Assembly (NCBI GenBank): GCA_963717125.1
Contig: CAVQVG010000001.1
Span: forward strand, 1 to 64,000
From: RYN-230 sp963717125
Lineage (GTDB): Bacteria; Actinomycetota; Actinomycetes; Streptosporangiales; Streptosporangiaceae
Length of the DNA stretch: 64,000 nucleotides
Reading direction: 5' to 3'
This document shows, piece after piece, positions 42,662 to 50,924 of this stretch. Numbering within the stretch: the first letter of the stretch is position 1; every line of letters begins with the position of its first letter. Made by a program: the position numbers and the translations under genes. The notes beneath the pieces are model-generated. The model was not told the DNA's origin. It was given only the letters and a program-made list of their open reading frames with translations, and searched no databases.

Positions 42662-43267
42662 ATGTTCGAGCGGTTCACCGACCGGGCCCGCCGGGTCGTA
42701 GTCCAGGCGCAGGAAGAATCCCGGCTACTGAATCACGGCTACATCGGCACCGAGCACCTGCTGCTCGGCATCCTCCGGGAAGACGACGGGGTGGCGGCCG
42801 AGGCGCTGGCCTCGCTGGAGGTCAGCCTGGACGCGGCCCGGGAGCAGGTGGCGGAGATCGTCGGCCGGGGCCAGCGGGCGCCGTCCGGGCACATCCCGTT
42901 CACGCCGCGGGCCAAGAAGGTGCTCGAACTGTCGCTGCGTGAGGCGCTCCGGCTGGAGCAGCACTACATCGGCCCCGAGCACATCCTCCTCGGCCTGGTC
43001 ACCGAGGGGCACGGGGTGGCTGTGGAGGTGCTCCGGGTGGTGGGGGCCAGCCCGGAGCAGATCCGGGCCCGGGTGCTCGAGCTGGCGCCCGCGGGCGGCG
43101 AGGAGCCGGACGATCCGCCGGAAATCGGGGGGCCGGTGCGCCTCACGGTCACCCCGGGGCAGCTCGACCGGCTGCTGCGCCAGCTTGAATCCATCGACGG
43201 CCGGCTGGCCGCCATCGAGCGGCACCTGGGTCTCGGCGAGCCGCCCACCGCCGCCGCGCCGGAGTGA
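42662..43267 (+). CDS. Stand-alone Clp N-terminal (Clp R) domain protein
   Basis: A 201-aa protein built from two Clp N-terminal repeats: MFERFTDRARRVVVQAQEES with GYIGTEHLLLGILRE, then FTPRAKKVLELSLREAL with YIGPEHILLGLV. The AAA+ modules of ClpC are missing, and the C-terminus holds only a short helix (LDRLLRQLESIDGRLAAIE). Such proteins may bind adaptors or clients of ClpC without unfolding them. It starts 13 bp after the pdxS stop and ends about 77 bp before pdxT, an unusual place inside the B6 synthesis genes. Confidence 0.88.
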   Translation: MFERFTDRARRVVVQAQEESRLLNHGYIGTEHLLLGILREDDGVAAEALASLEVSLDAAREQVAEIVGRGQRAPSGHIPFTPRAKKVLELSLREALRLEQHYIGPEHILLGLVTEGHGVAVEVLRVVGASPEQIRARVLELAPAGGEEPDDPPEIGGPVRLTVTPGQLDRLLRQLESIDGRLAAIERHLGLGEPPTAAAPE

Positions 43268-43344
43268 CCCAGCCTGGCCCGGGAAGAGCAGCACCCGTCC
43301 AGCGCGTTGTCCAGTGAACACAACCCATTCACGGGAGGAAGAGC

Positions 43345-43965
43345 ATGCCCGAGCCCGTCCCGGAGATCGCCGCGGGACCGGTCGTCGGCGTGCTGTCGCT
43401 GCAGGGTGACGTGGTCGAGCATGTCCGCGCGCTCCGCTCGGCGGGCGCCCGCCCGGTCACCGTGCGCCGCCCGGACGAGCTCGACGCGGTGGACGGCCTG
43501 ATCATCCCGGGCGGGGAGTCCAGCACGATCTGGAAGCTCGCGGTGATCTTCGAGCTGATGGAGCCGCTGCGCAAGCGGATCAGCTCCGGGCTGCCGGTGT
43601 TCGGCTCGTGTGCCGGCATGATCATGCTGGCTGACCGGCTGCTGGACGGCATCGGCGGCCAGGAGACGTTCGGCGGCATCGACATGGCCGTGCGGCGCAA
43701 CGCGTTCGGCCGCCAGGTGGACTCGTTCGAGGCGGACATCACCCTGGCCGGGCTGGGCGGCGGCCCCTTGCGCGCGGTCTTCATCCGCGCACCATGGGTA
43801 GAGGAGACCGGCCAGGACGTGGAGGTTCTCGGCCGGGACCCGGGCACCGGTAGGATCGTCGCCGTCCGCCAGGGTTCCGCGCTGGCCACCGCCTTCCACC
43901 CTGAGCTGACCGGGGACCCGCGGGTGCACAAGCTTTTCGTAGACATGGTGAGGGATCGGATATGA
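43345..43965 (+). CDS. pdxT: Pyridoxal 5'-phosphate synthase glutaminase subunit PdxT
   Basis: A 206-aa class I glutaminase that feeds ammonia to PdxS. GVLSLQGDVVEHVRAL starts the fold, LIIPGGESSTIWKL forms the oxyanion region, the nucleophile is Cys89 in VFGSCAGMIML, and AFHPELTGD carries the His/Glu of the triad. GGAGGAAG precedes the ATG. The stop overlaps the yebC start (ATGA). Confidence 0.95.
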   Translation: MPEPVPEIAAGPVVGVLSLQGDVVEHVRALRSAGARPVTVRRPDELDAVDGLIIPGGESSTIWKLAVIFELMEPLRKRISSGLPVFGSCAGMIMLADRLLDGIGGQETFGGIDMAVRRNAFGRQVDSFEADITLAGLGGGPLRAVFIRAPWVEETGQDVEVLGRDPGTGRIVAVRQGSALATAFHPELTGDPRVHKLFVDMVRDRI

Positions 43966-44714
43966 GCGGCCACTCCAAGTGGGCCACGACCAAGCACAAG
44001 AAGGCCGTCATCGACGCCAGGCGGGGCAAGCTCTTCGCCAAGCTGATCAAGAACGTCGAGGTAGCGGCGCGGACCGGTGGGGCTGACCCGGCCGGCAACC
44101 CGACGCTGTTCGACGCGGTGCAGAAGGCCAAGAAGAGCTCGGTGCCGAACGACAACATCGACCGCGCCATCCGCCGCGGCGCCGGGCTGGAAGCCGGCGG
44201 CGCCGCCTACGAGGCGGTCAGCTACGAGGGGTATGCCCCTGGCGGGGTGGCGGTGCTGGTGGAATGCCTGACCGACAACCGGAACCGGGCCGCGGCCGAC
44301 GTGCGCACCGCGCTCACCCGGAACGGCGGCTCGATGGCGGACCCCGGGTCGGTGTCGTACCTGTTCCACCGCAAGGGCGTGGTGATCGTGCCCAAGGTGG
44401 GCGGGGTCAGCGAGGACGACGTGCTGATGGCGGTGCTGGACGCGGGGGCCGAGGAGGTCAACGACCTCGGCGAGTCGTTCGAGGTGATCAGCGAGCCGGG
44501 CGACCTGCTGGCGGTGCGCAGCGCGCTGCAGGAGGCGGGCATCGAGTATGACTCCGCCGATGCGGCCTTCCTGCCCACCGTCGAGGTGGAACTGGATGCT
44601 GATCAGGCCAAGCGGGTGTTCCGGCTGATCGAAGCGCTCGAGGACTCCGACGACGTACAGGACGTGTACGCCAACTACTCGGTCCCCGACTCGGTGCTGG
44701 AGAGCCTGGACTGA
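43962..44714 (+). CDS. yebC: YebC/PmpR family protein
   Basis: A 250-aa member of the YebC/TACO1 family. The hallmark start MSGHSKWATTKHKKAVIDAR, the GNPTLFDAVQKAKKSSVPNDNI region and YEGYAPGGVAVLVECLTDN are intact. Members have been described as transcriptional regulators and, more recently, as factors that help ribosomes at difficult stretches. It is coupled to pdxT and lies upstream of ruvCAB, a widespread bacterial order. Confidence 0.95.
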   Translation: MSGHSKWATTKHKKAVIDARRGKLFAKLIKNVEVAARTGGADPAGNPTLFDAVQKAKKSSVPNDNIDRAIRRGAGLEAGGAAYEAVSYEGYAPGGVAVLVECLTDNRNRAAADVRTALTRNGGSMADPGSVSYLFHRKGVVIVPKVGGVSEDDVLMAVLDAGAEEVNDLGESFEVISEPGDLLAVRSALQEAGIEYDSADAAFLPTVEVELDADQAKRVFRLIEALEDSDDVQDVYANYSVPDSVLESLD

Positions 44715-44727
44715 CAGAGTGCCCTGA

Positions 44728-45936
44728 GTGGACATCAGGGAGCTGGACGCCAGCGATGATCTGGGCGCGCTGCTGGATCTGAGCAGCCGCGCGTTCGGGC
44801 CGCACTCGCCGGCCAGCCGGCCGGGCTGGTACGCGGAGGCCGAGTCGGTGGTCCGGGCCCGGCGCTGGCTGGCCGCCTTCGACGGGCCGCGGCTGGTCGC
44901 CGCGGCCCGCTATCACGAGATGCGGCAGTGCTGGTACGGCCGCTGGCAGCCGATGGCCGGGGTGGCCAGCGTGATGGTCGCGCCGGAAGACCGTGGCCGC
45001 GGCGCCGGCCGGGCGCTGATGACCGCCCTGCTGGAGCTGATCGCCAGCCGCGGCTACCGGATATCGGCGCTCTACCCGGCCACCTCAGCGCTGTACCGGT
45101 CACAGGGCTGGGAGATCGCGGGCGTACGGGACCAGGTCCGGTTCCCGGCCCGTTCGCTGCGCGCGCTGGCCGGGCCGGACCCGCTGCTCATCTCTCAGGG
45201 CTCGGCACCGGACGGCCCGCTGCCACGCCGCTGCCGCCCAGACGACGCGGCGGCGGTGCTGGCCACGCTCAGCGGCGTCCACCAGGCGCTGCGGGAAAGC
45301 GGGCCAGCGACCCGCGACGAGGAGACCGTGCGTCGCTGGCTGGCCGACGAGGACCGGTACTCCTACCTGGCCCCGGACGGGTTTCTCGGCTACCGCTGGC
45401 GCAACGGGAACGACGAGATCGCGGTGGATCGCATGGTCGCGGCGTCGGCCGCGACCACCCGGGCGCTGTGGGCCATCGTGGCGTCGCACGCGACGATCGC
45501 CGACACCGTGCTGGCCTGCGTGGGCCCGGCTGACCCGGTGTCCTGGCTGACCCGGGAGCCCGACGTGCAGACGGCCGGCCGGTACCTGTGGATGCTCCGG
45601 GTGGTTGACGCGCCCGGGGCGGTAGCCGAGCGCGGCTTCCCAGCCGCCGCCGAGCTGACCGCGGCGCTCGAGCTGGCCGACCCGGCCCGCCCGGGCAACG
45701 CGGGGCGCTGGACGCTTGAGGTCGGCGGGGGCAAGGCCGCGCTCACCCGGGGCGGGGCGGAGCCGGTGGGCGGTGCGCCGCTCATCGTCGGGCCGCGCGG
45801 GTTCGCCGCGCTGTACGCGGGCACCCCGGTGGGGACGCTGCGCCGGGCCGGGCTGGCCACCGGCGGGACACCCGAGACCGACGCGGCGCTGGACACCGCG
45901 TTCGCCGCCAGCGCGTTCCTGCACGACTACTTCTGA
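44728..45936 (+). CDS. Eis-like GNAT N-acetyltransferase
   Basis: A 402-aa protein with the three-part Eis architecture. An N-terminal GNAT has VMVAPEDRGRGAGRALMTAL (about residues 82-101), a second degenerate GNAT fold follows, and a C-terminal sterol-carrier-like domain ends in HDYF. In mycobacterial Eis the C-terminal carboxylate of the last Phe is catalytic, and that Phe and the overall length are kept here. Eis acetylates aminoglycosides and other amines at several positions; activity here is inferred. GTG start 13 bp after yebC. Confidence 0.85.
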   Translation: MDIRELDASDDLGALLDLSSRAFGPHSPASRPGWYAEAESVVRARRWLAAFDGPRLVAAARYHEMRQCWYGRWQPMAGVASVMVAPEDRGRGAGRALMTALLELIASRGYRISALYPATSALYRSQGWEIAGVRDQVRFPARSLRALAGPDPLLISQGSAPDGPLPRRCRPDDAAAVLATLSGVHQALRESGPATRDEETVRRWLADEDRYSYLAPDGFLGYRWRNGNDEIAVDRMVAASAATTRALWAIVASHATIADTVLACVGPADPVSWLTREPDVQTAGRYLWMLRVVDAPGAVAERGFPAAAELTAALELADPARPGNAGRWTLEVGGGKAALTRGGAEPVGGAPLIVGPRGFAALYAGTPVGTLRRAGLATGGTPETDAALDTAFAASAFLHDYF

Positions 45937-45997
45937 CCCGCTCGCGGCGCGTCCCCGGGCGCAGGCCGGGCCGGACCGGTAATGTCGGTGCCTGCAC

Positions 45998-46011
45998 CGA
46001 ACATGTGTTCG
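45998..46011. promoter_or_regulatory. LexA (SOS) box upstream of ruvCAB
   Basis: CGAAC-ATGT-GTTCG matches the actinobacterial LexA consensus CGAAC-N4-GTTCG exactly. It lies 34 bp upstream of the ruvC ATG and just after a -10-like TAATGT (45981-45986). DNA-damage induction of ruvCAB is expected. Confidence 0.85.
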
Positions 46012-46045
46012 TCAGGCGGCCGGAGCTAGGGGTGCGGATCCACAG

Positions 46046-46585
46046 ATGCGGGTACTCGGCGTCGATCCCGGGCTGACCCGGTGCGGACTGGGCGTGGTGG
46101 ACGGCGCCCCGGGGCGGCCCCCGTCCCTGGTCGCCGCCGGGGTGGTCCGGACCGAGGCCGGGGACGACCTGGCCGCCCGGCTGCTCGCGCTGGAAGCCGA
46201 GATCGGCAACTGGCTGGCCGAGTACCGCCCGGACGCGGTCGCGGTGGAGCGGGTGTTCAGCCAGCACAACGTGCGGACCGTGATGGGCACGGCCCAGGCG
46301 GGCGCGGTGGCCGTGCTGTGCGCGGGCCGGCTCGGGCTGCCGGTCGCGCTGCACACTCCCAGCGAGGTGAAGGCGGCGGTGACCGGCAGCGGCCGGGCCG
46401 ACAAGGCGCAGGTGACCGCGATGGTGATGCGGCTGCTCCGGATGGCCGACCCGCCCCGGCCCGCGGACACGGCCGACGCCCTGGCGCTGGCCATCTGCCA
46501 GCTGTGGCGGGGCGGGACGCAGTCCCGGCTCGCCGCCGCCGCCCGCGCGGCGGCCCAGCCGAGGAACTCAGGAGTAGCGCGGTGA
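46046..46585 (+). CDS. ruvC: Holliday junction resolvase RuvC
   Basis: A 179-aa RNase H-fold nuclease that cuts Holliday junctions. Catalytic acids are visible: D7 in VDPGLTRCG, the Glu in VERVFSQHN, and the Asp pair in the C-terminal ADTADALALAICQ. HTPSEVKAAVTGSGRADKAQV is the conserved junction-binding region. It overlaps ruvA by GTGA and is controlled by the upstream LexA box. Confidence 0.95.
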   Translation: MRVLGVDPGLTRCGLGVVDGAPGRPPSLVAAGVVRTEAGDDLAARLLALEAEIGNWLAEYRPDAVAVERVFSQHNVRTVMGTAQAGAVAVLCAGRLGLPVALHTPSEVKAAVTGSGRADKAQVTAMVMRLLRMADPPRPADTADALALAICQLWRGGTQSRLAAAARAAAQPRNSGVAR

Positions 46586-47213
46586 TTTCGCATCTGGACG
46601 GGCTGGTCGCGGCGATCGCGCCGGAAGGCGCGGTGATCGAGGTAGGCGGGGTCGGGCTGCTGGTCCAGGCCACCCCGGGCACGCTGGCCACGCTGCGCCG
46701 CGGGGAGCGGGCCCGGGTGGCGACCTCGCTGGTGGTGCGGGAAGACGCGCTGACCCTCTACGGCTTCGCCAGCGACGACGAGCGGGACGTGTTCGAGCTG
46801 CTGCAGACGGCCAGCGGGGTCGGCCCCCGGCTGGCTCTGGCCATGCTCGCCTCGTTCAGCCCGGACGGGCTGCGCCAGGCCATCGCGGCCGAGGACGTGG
46901 CCGCGCTGACCCGGGTCCCCGGGATCGGCCGGAAAGGCGCGCAGCGGATCATGCTGGAACTGGCCGGGCGGCTGGGCTCACCCGGCGCGCCCGCCGTCGC
47001 GGCCGGGACCGTGGGGCCGGCCGGCCGGGGGCGCGCGCCGCGTCCTGGCGCGACCAGGTCCGCACCGGGCTGGTCAACTTGGGCTGGCAGGCCCGCGACG
47101 CCGATCAGGCCATCGCCGCGGTCGAGGCCGAGCTGGCCGACGCCGGGGACGGCGCCGAGCTGGACGTCAGCACGGCGCTGCGGGCCGCGCTCCGGAAGCT
47201 GAGCCGGACATGA
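46582..47213 (+). CDS. ruvA: Holliday junction helicase subunit RuvA, frameshifted
   Basis: The repaired protein is about 210 aa. The OB domain (MISHLDGLVAAIAPEGAVIE), two helix-hairpin-helix motifs (TASGVGPRLALAMLASF and VPGIGRKGAQRIMLEL) and the RuvB-binding domain III are all present, but domain III lies in another frame. After AGTVGPAGRG the true continuation is SWRDQVRTGLVNLGWQARD and ends LRKLSRT at 47211-47213. One base is missing between about 47015 and 47050. The GTG start overlaps ruvC, and the repaired stop overlaps the ruvB ATG. RuvA holds the junction while RuvB drives branch migration. Confidence 0.9.
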
Positions 47214-48331
47214 CGGGGTCCCGTCAGCCGGAGCACCGGACTGATCACTCAGCGGCCGAGACGGCCGCCAGGGAAGCACCTGAGCTGTCTGAAGCCGAGC
47301 AGGAGAGACTCGTGTCTGCGCTGGCTAACGCGGACGAGCGGGTCATTGAGGGCGCGCTGCGGCCGAAGCGGCTGGCCGAGGTGATCGGCCAGGTCCGGGT
47401 GCGGGAGCAGCTGTCCCTGCTGCTGGAAGGGGCGCTGCGGCGCGGCCGGCCGCCGGATCATGTGCTGATGTCCGGGCCGCCCGGCCTGGGCAAGACCACC
47501 TTCGCGATGATCATCGCCACCGAGCTGGGCGCGCAGCTGCGGATCACCAGCGGGCCAGCCATCGAGCGGGCCGGTGACCTGGCCGCCATCCTGTCCACCC
47601 TGGGCGAGGGCGACGTCGTGTTCATCGATGAAATTCACCGGCTGGCCCGGCCCGCCGAGGAAATGCTCTATCTGGCCATGGAGGACTTCCGGGTGGACGT
47701 GGTGGTGGGCAAAGGGCCAGGGGCCACCTCTATCCCGCTGGACATCGCCCCGTTCACCCTGGTCGGCGCCACGACCCGGGACGGGCTGCTGCCCGCGCCG
47801 CTGCGTGACCGGTTCGGTTTCACCGCCCGCCTGGACTTCTACGAGCCCGCCGAGCTGGACGTGATCGTCCGCCGGTCCGCGGATCTGCTCGGGGTGGCGC
47901 TGCGCGGCGACGGCGCCGAGGAGATCGCCCGGCGGTCCCGGGGCACGCCACGGATCGCGAACCGGCTGCTCCGCCGGGTCCGCGACTACGCCGAGGTGCG
48001 CGCGGACGGGACGGTCACCCGGCCACTGGCCCGGGCCGCGCTCGACCTGTACGAGGTGGACGAGGAAGGGCTGGACCGGCTGGACCGGGCCGTGCTGAGT
48101 GCGCTGGTCACCCGGTTCGGCGGTGGGCCGGTCGGGCTGAGCACGCTGGCCGTCGCGGTCGGCGAGGAAGCCGAGACGGTGGAGGTGGTGGCCGAACCGT
48201 TCCTGGTCCGCGGCGGCCTGATGGCCAGGACACCGCGCGGCCGGGTGGCCACCCCGGCGGCCTGGATTCATCTGGGCCTGGCGCCGCCCGAGCCGCCTGG
48301 CCTGGCCGTGCCCGGGAGTCTGTTCGAGTGA
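47210..48331 (+). CDS. ruvB: Holliday junction branch migration ATPase RuvB
   Basis: A 373-aa AAA+ motor. LRPKRLAEVIGQVRVREQL leads to Walker A GPPGLGKTT, Walker B VVFIDEIHRL, sensor I GATTRDGLLPAPLRDRFG and a C-terminal winged helix (PRGRVATPAAW). About 40 extra N-terminal residues precede the core, as often in actinobacteria. It overlaps the repaired ruvA stop and is SOS-controlled with ruvCA. Confidence 0.96.
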   Translation: MTGSRQPEHRTDHSAAETAAREAPELSEAEQERLVSALANADERVIEGALRPKRLAEVIGQVRVREQLSLLLEGALRRGRPPDHVLMSGPPGLGKTTFAMIIATELGAQLRITSGPAIERAGDLAAILSTLGEGDVVFIDEIHRLARPAEEMLYLAMEDFRVDVVVGKGPGATSIPLDIAPFTLVGATTRDGLLPAPLRDRFGFTARLDFYEPAELDVIVRRSADLLGVALRGDGAEEIARRSRGTPRIANRLLRRVRDYAEVRADGTVTRPLARAALDLYEVDEEGLDRLDRAVLSALVTRFGGGPVGLSTLAVAVGEEAETVEVVAEPFLVRGGLMARTPRGRVATPAAWIHLGLAPPEPPGLAVPGSLFE

Positions 48332-48391
48332 TGCCCGGCCGGCTGGTTGGTCGCGGAGATGTCACGATCAGTCGGCAGACCCCGTAGCCTG

Positions 48392-48420
48392 TTGGTGCGC
48401 CGCGTGCGCGCCGCTACACT
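48392..48420 (+). promoter_or_regulatory. Putative promoter of yajC-secD-secF
   Basis: TTGGTG (48392-48397) and TACACT (48415-48420) are separated by 17 bp, about 107 bp upstream of the yajC start. This lies in the only sizeable gap between ruvB and the Sec genes. The match to the housekeeping consensus is partial. Confidence 0.45.
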
Positions 48421-48527
48421 TCGGCCGTTGGTCAACGACTGGCCGCTGGCCATGGATCCCGGCCCCGCCGGTTCACGGCCCGGCGCGTGGCCAGCGGAGC
48501 ACATTCAACTGGAAGGATGCCCCCGCG

Positions 48528-49019
48528 ATGATGGGGAACATGTATCTCGCAGCTGCCAAAAGCTCCTCAGGGAACTACACGTTCCTGCTCGTCATCGTGG
48601 TGCTGTTCGGCGTGCTCTACTTCGTCATGATCAGGCCGCAGCGCAACAAGCAGCGCCGGGTTCAGGCGATGCAGGGCCAGGTGCAGCCCGGCCAGCGCGT
48701 GCGCACCACCGCGGGCATGTACGCGACGGTGGTCGAGGCGGACGACACCGACGTGGTGCTGGAGGTGGCCCCCGGCGTTCAGCTTCGCTTCCTCCGCCGG
48801 GCCGTCATGGACGTGCTGCCCGACGAGGACGGGACCCAGGCCACGGACACCGCGAGCGCGGAGTACGACGAGCCAGCCGGCACCGATGACACCAGCGCCG
48901 ACGGCCTGGGCACGGACGGCCAGGCGGCCGCCGGGCATCAGAACGGCTCCGCGCCGGACAGCTCCGCCGACTCCAGCCCGGCCGACAGCACAGCCTCCGG
49001 CGAGCACAAAGCGGACTGA
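48528..49019 (+). CDS. yajC: Preprotein translocase subunit YajC
   Basis: A 163-aa protein with one transmembrane helix (YTFLLVIVVLFGVLYFVMI, about residues 17-35), then the conserved RPQRNKQRRVQAMQ and QPGQRVRTTAGMYATVVE segments. The C-terminal 60 residues are acidic and Asp/Ser/Ala-rich, longer than in most YajC proteins. YajC joins SecDF in the holo-translocon. ATG at 48528 (two ATGs in a row) has GGAAGGA upstream; secD follows after 60 bp. Confidence 0.93.
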   Translation: MMGNMYLAAAKSSSGNYTFLLVIVVLFGVLYFVMIRPQRNKQRRVQAMQGQVQPGQRVRTTAGMYATVVEADDTDVVLEVAPGVQLRFLRRAVMDVLPDEDGTQATDTASAEYDEPAGTDDTSADGLGTDGQAAAGHQNGSAPDSSADSSPADSTASGEHKAD

Positions 49020-49079
49020 CCGGCAGCCCCGCGCCGGCGTCCCGGGGCGGGCGACACGCGAAGCGAAGGATAGGCAGAA

Positions 49080-50924
49080 GTGGCTCCCCCTAGCGGTAAC
49101 GTCTCCCGCCCCGGCCGTGCGCTGGCGGTGCTGGGTGTGCTCATCGTGGTGCTGTTCCTGGCCATCATCGGTGGCAACATCGCGCAGCCGTCCAAGTGGG
49201 GCAGCGATTTCAAGGTGAAGCTTGGCCTCGACCTGACCAGCGGCACCACCGTGGCGCTGGAAGCGCAGGCGCCCAGGGGCGTGTCGTCGGCCCAGTTCGC
49301 CACCGACATGACCCAGGCCAAGAACATCATGGTGAGCCGGGTCAACGGCGAGGGCTTCACCGAGGCGCAGGTCCAGCAGCAGGGCAGCAACATCATCAAC
49401 GTGGCCGTCCCGGGCGCGAACAGCCAGAAGGTCATCGACCTGGTCGGCACGACCGCCCAGCTGCTGTTCCGCCAGGTGCTGCTGGTCGCCCCGAACACCG
49501 TGACCGCCACGCCGACCCCGACCCCCTCGGCCAGCGGTTCGGCCACGGCCACGCCGTCGGCCAGCGCGAGCCCGTCGGCCACGGCCAGCACCAAGGCCAA
49601 GGTGAGCATCGCACCGGGTGGCGCGGCTGGCCGGCCAGCGTCGGCCGGCCGGGCGCACCTGCTCGCCGCGCAGGCCAAGGCGTCCGCCACCCCATCGGCG
49701 ACCGCGTCGGCCACCCCCACCCCGACGGCCAGTGCCACGCCCACCTCGGGACTGGCCACTACGGCGGACGCGGAAGGTAGCGCGTCGCTGGCCACCGCGC
49801 ACACCAAGGCCCTGTTCGACAAGCTGAACTGCGCGAGCAAGAACTGGAAGTCGGAAGTCGGCTACACCGGCACCCAGTACAACAACCCGGGCAGCCAGAC
49901 CGTCTCGTGCGGCACGATCAACGGGGTGCCGTACAAGTACGCGCTGGCCACCTCGGTGGTGCAGGGTAAGGACATCAAGTCGGCGAGCGCCGGGCTGTCC
50001 CCCTCCAGCGTGGACTGGCAGGTCAACCTCAGCTTCAAGCCGCACGGGGCGACCGCGTGGGGCACGCTGACCACGGCCATGTTCAACAAGTACGGCACGT
50101 CCTCGGCGAACGACCAGCTGGCCGTGGTGCTGGACGGGGTGGTCATCTCCTCGCCGGTCATCGAGGGCGCGATGAATACCGGCAGCGCCGAGATCACCGG
50201 CAGCTTCACCGAGAACCAGGCGACCCTGCTGGCCAACCAGCTCAGCTACGGCGCGCTGCCGCTTACCTTCACCAAGCAGTCGATCAATACCATCTCGCCG
50301 CAGCTGGGCAGCGATCAGCTGCACGCTGGCCTGCTGGCCGGCGCGATCGGCCTGCTGCTGGTGGTGCTGTACTGCCTGCTCTACTATCGCGGCCTGGCCG
50401 TGGTCGCGGTGTCCAGCCTGATCATCGCCGGGGTGCTGGTGTTCGAGGCGATCATCCTGCTCGGCAAGTACGAGAACCTGGCGCTGGAGCTGTCCGGGGT
50501 GGCCGGCCTCATCGTGGCCATCGGCATCACCGCGGACTCGTTCGTGGTGTTCTTCGAACGGCTCCGTGACGAGGTCCGGGACGGCCGGACGCTGCGCACC
50601 GCGGTGGAACGCGGCTGGAAACGGGCCCGGCGCACGGTGCTGGTCTCGGACACGGTGTCCTTCCTGGCCGCGGCGCTGCTCTGGTACTTCTCCATCGGTG
50701 AGGTCAAGGGCTTCGCGTTCACGCTCGGGCTGACCACGGTCATCGACGTGGTGGTGGTGTTCCTGTTCACCAAGCCGATGATTACCCTGCTGGCCCGGAC
50801 CAAGTTCTACGGCCAGGGTCACCGGTGGTCCGGGCTGGATCCGGCCCGGCTCGGCGCCAGGGCCCCCTGGCGGTCATCCCGGCCGGCCCGGGTCACTGCC
50901 GCCACCCCGGCGAAGGAGGCGTGA
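49080..50924 (+). CDS. secD: Protein translocase subunit SecD
   Basis: A 614-aa RND-type membrane protein that uses the proton gradient to pull proteins through SecYEG. TM1 is ALAVLGVLIVVLFLAIIGG. GLDLTSGTTVALEAQ is the conserved D1 motif. The periplasmic P1 domain is interrupted by a low-complexity Ala/Thr/Ser/Pro stretch (about residues 142-225). Five C-terminal helices include GLIVAIGITADSFVVFFERLRDE, with the key Asp and Arg. GTG start with GAAGGATAGG upstream. It overlaps secF as TGATG. Confidence 0.95.
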   Translation: MAPPSGNVSRPGRALAVLGVLIVVLFLAIIGGNIAQPSKWGSDFKVKLGLDLTSGTTVALEAQAPRGVSSAQFATDMTQAKNIMVSRVNGEGFTEAQVQQQGSNIINVAVPGANSQKVIDLVGTTAQLLFRQVLLVAPNTVTATPTPTPSASGSATATPSASASPSATASTKAKVSIAPGGAAGRPASAGRAHLLAAQAKASATPSATASATPTPTASATPTSGLATTADAEGSASLATAHTKALFDKLNCASKNWKSEVGYTGTQYNNPGSQTVSCGTINGVPYKYALATSVVQGKDIKSASAGLSPSSVDWQVNLSFKPHGATAWGTLTTAMFNKYGTSSANDQLAVVLDGVVISSPVIEGAMNTGSAEITGSFTENQATLLANQLSYGALPLTFTKQSINTISPQLGSDQLHAGLLAGAIGLLLVVLYCLLYYRGLAVVAVSSLIIAGVLVFEAIILLGKYENLALELSGVAGLIVAIGITADSFVVFFERLRDEVRDGRTLRTAVERGWKRARRTVLVSDTVSFLAAALLWYFSIGEVKGFAFTLGLTTVIDVVVVFLFTKPMITLLARTKFYGQGHRWSGLDPARLGARAPWRSSRPARVTAATPAKEA

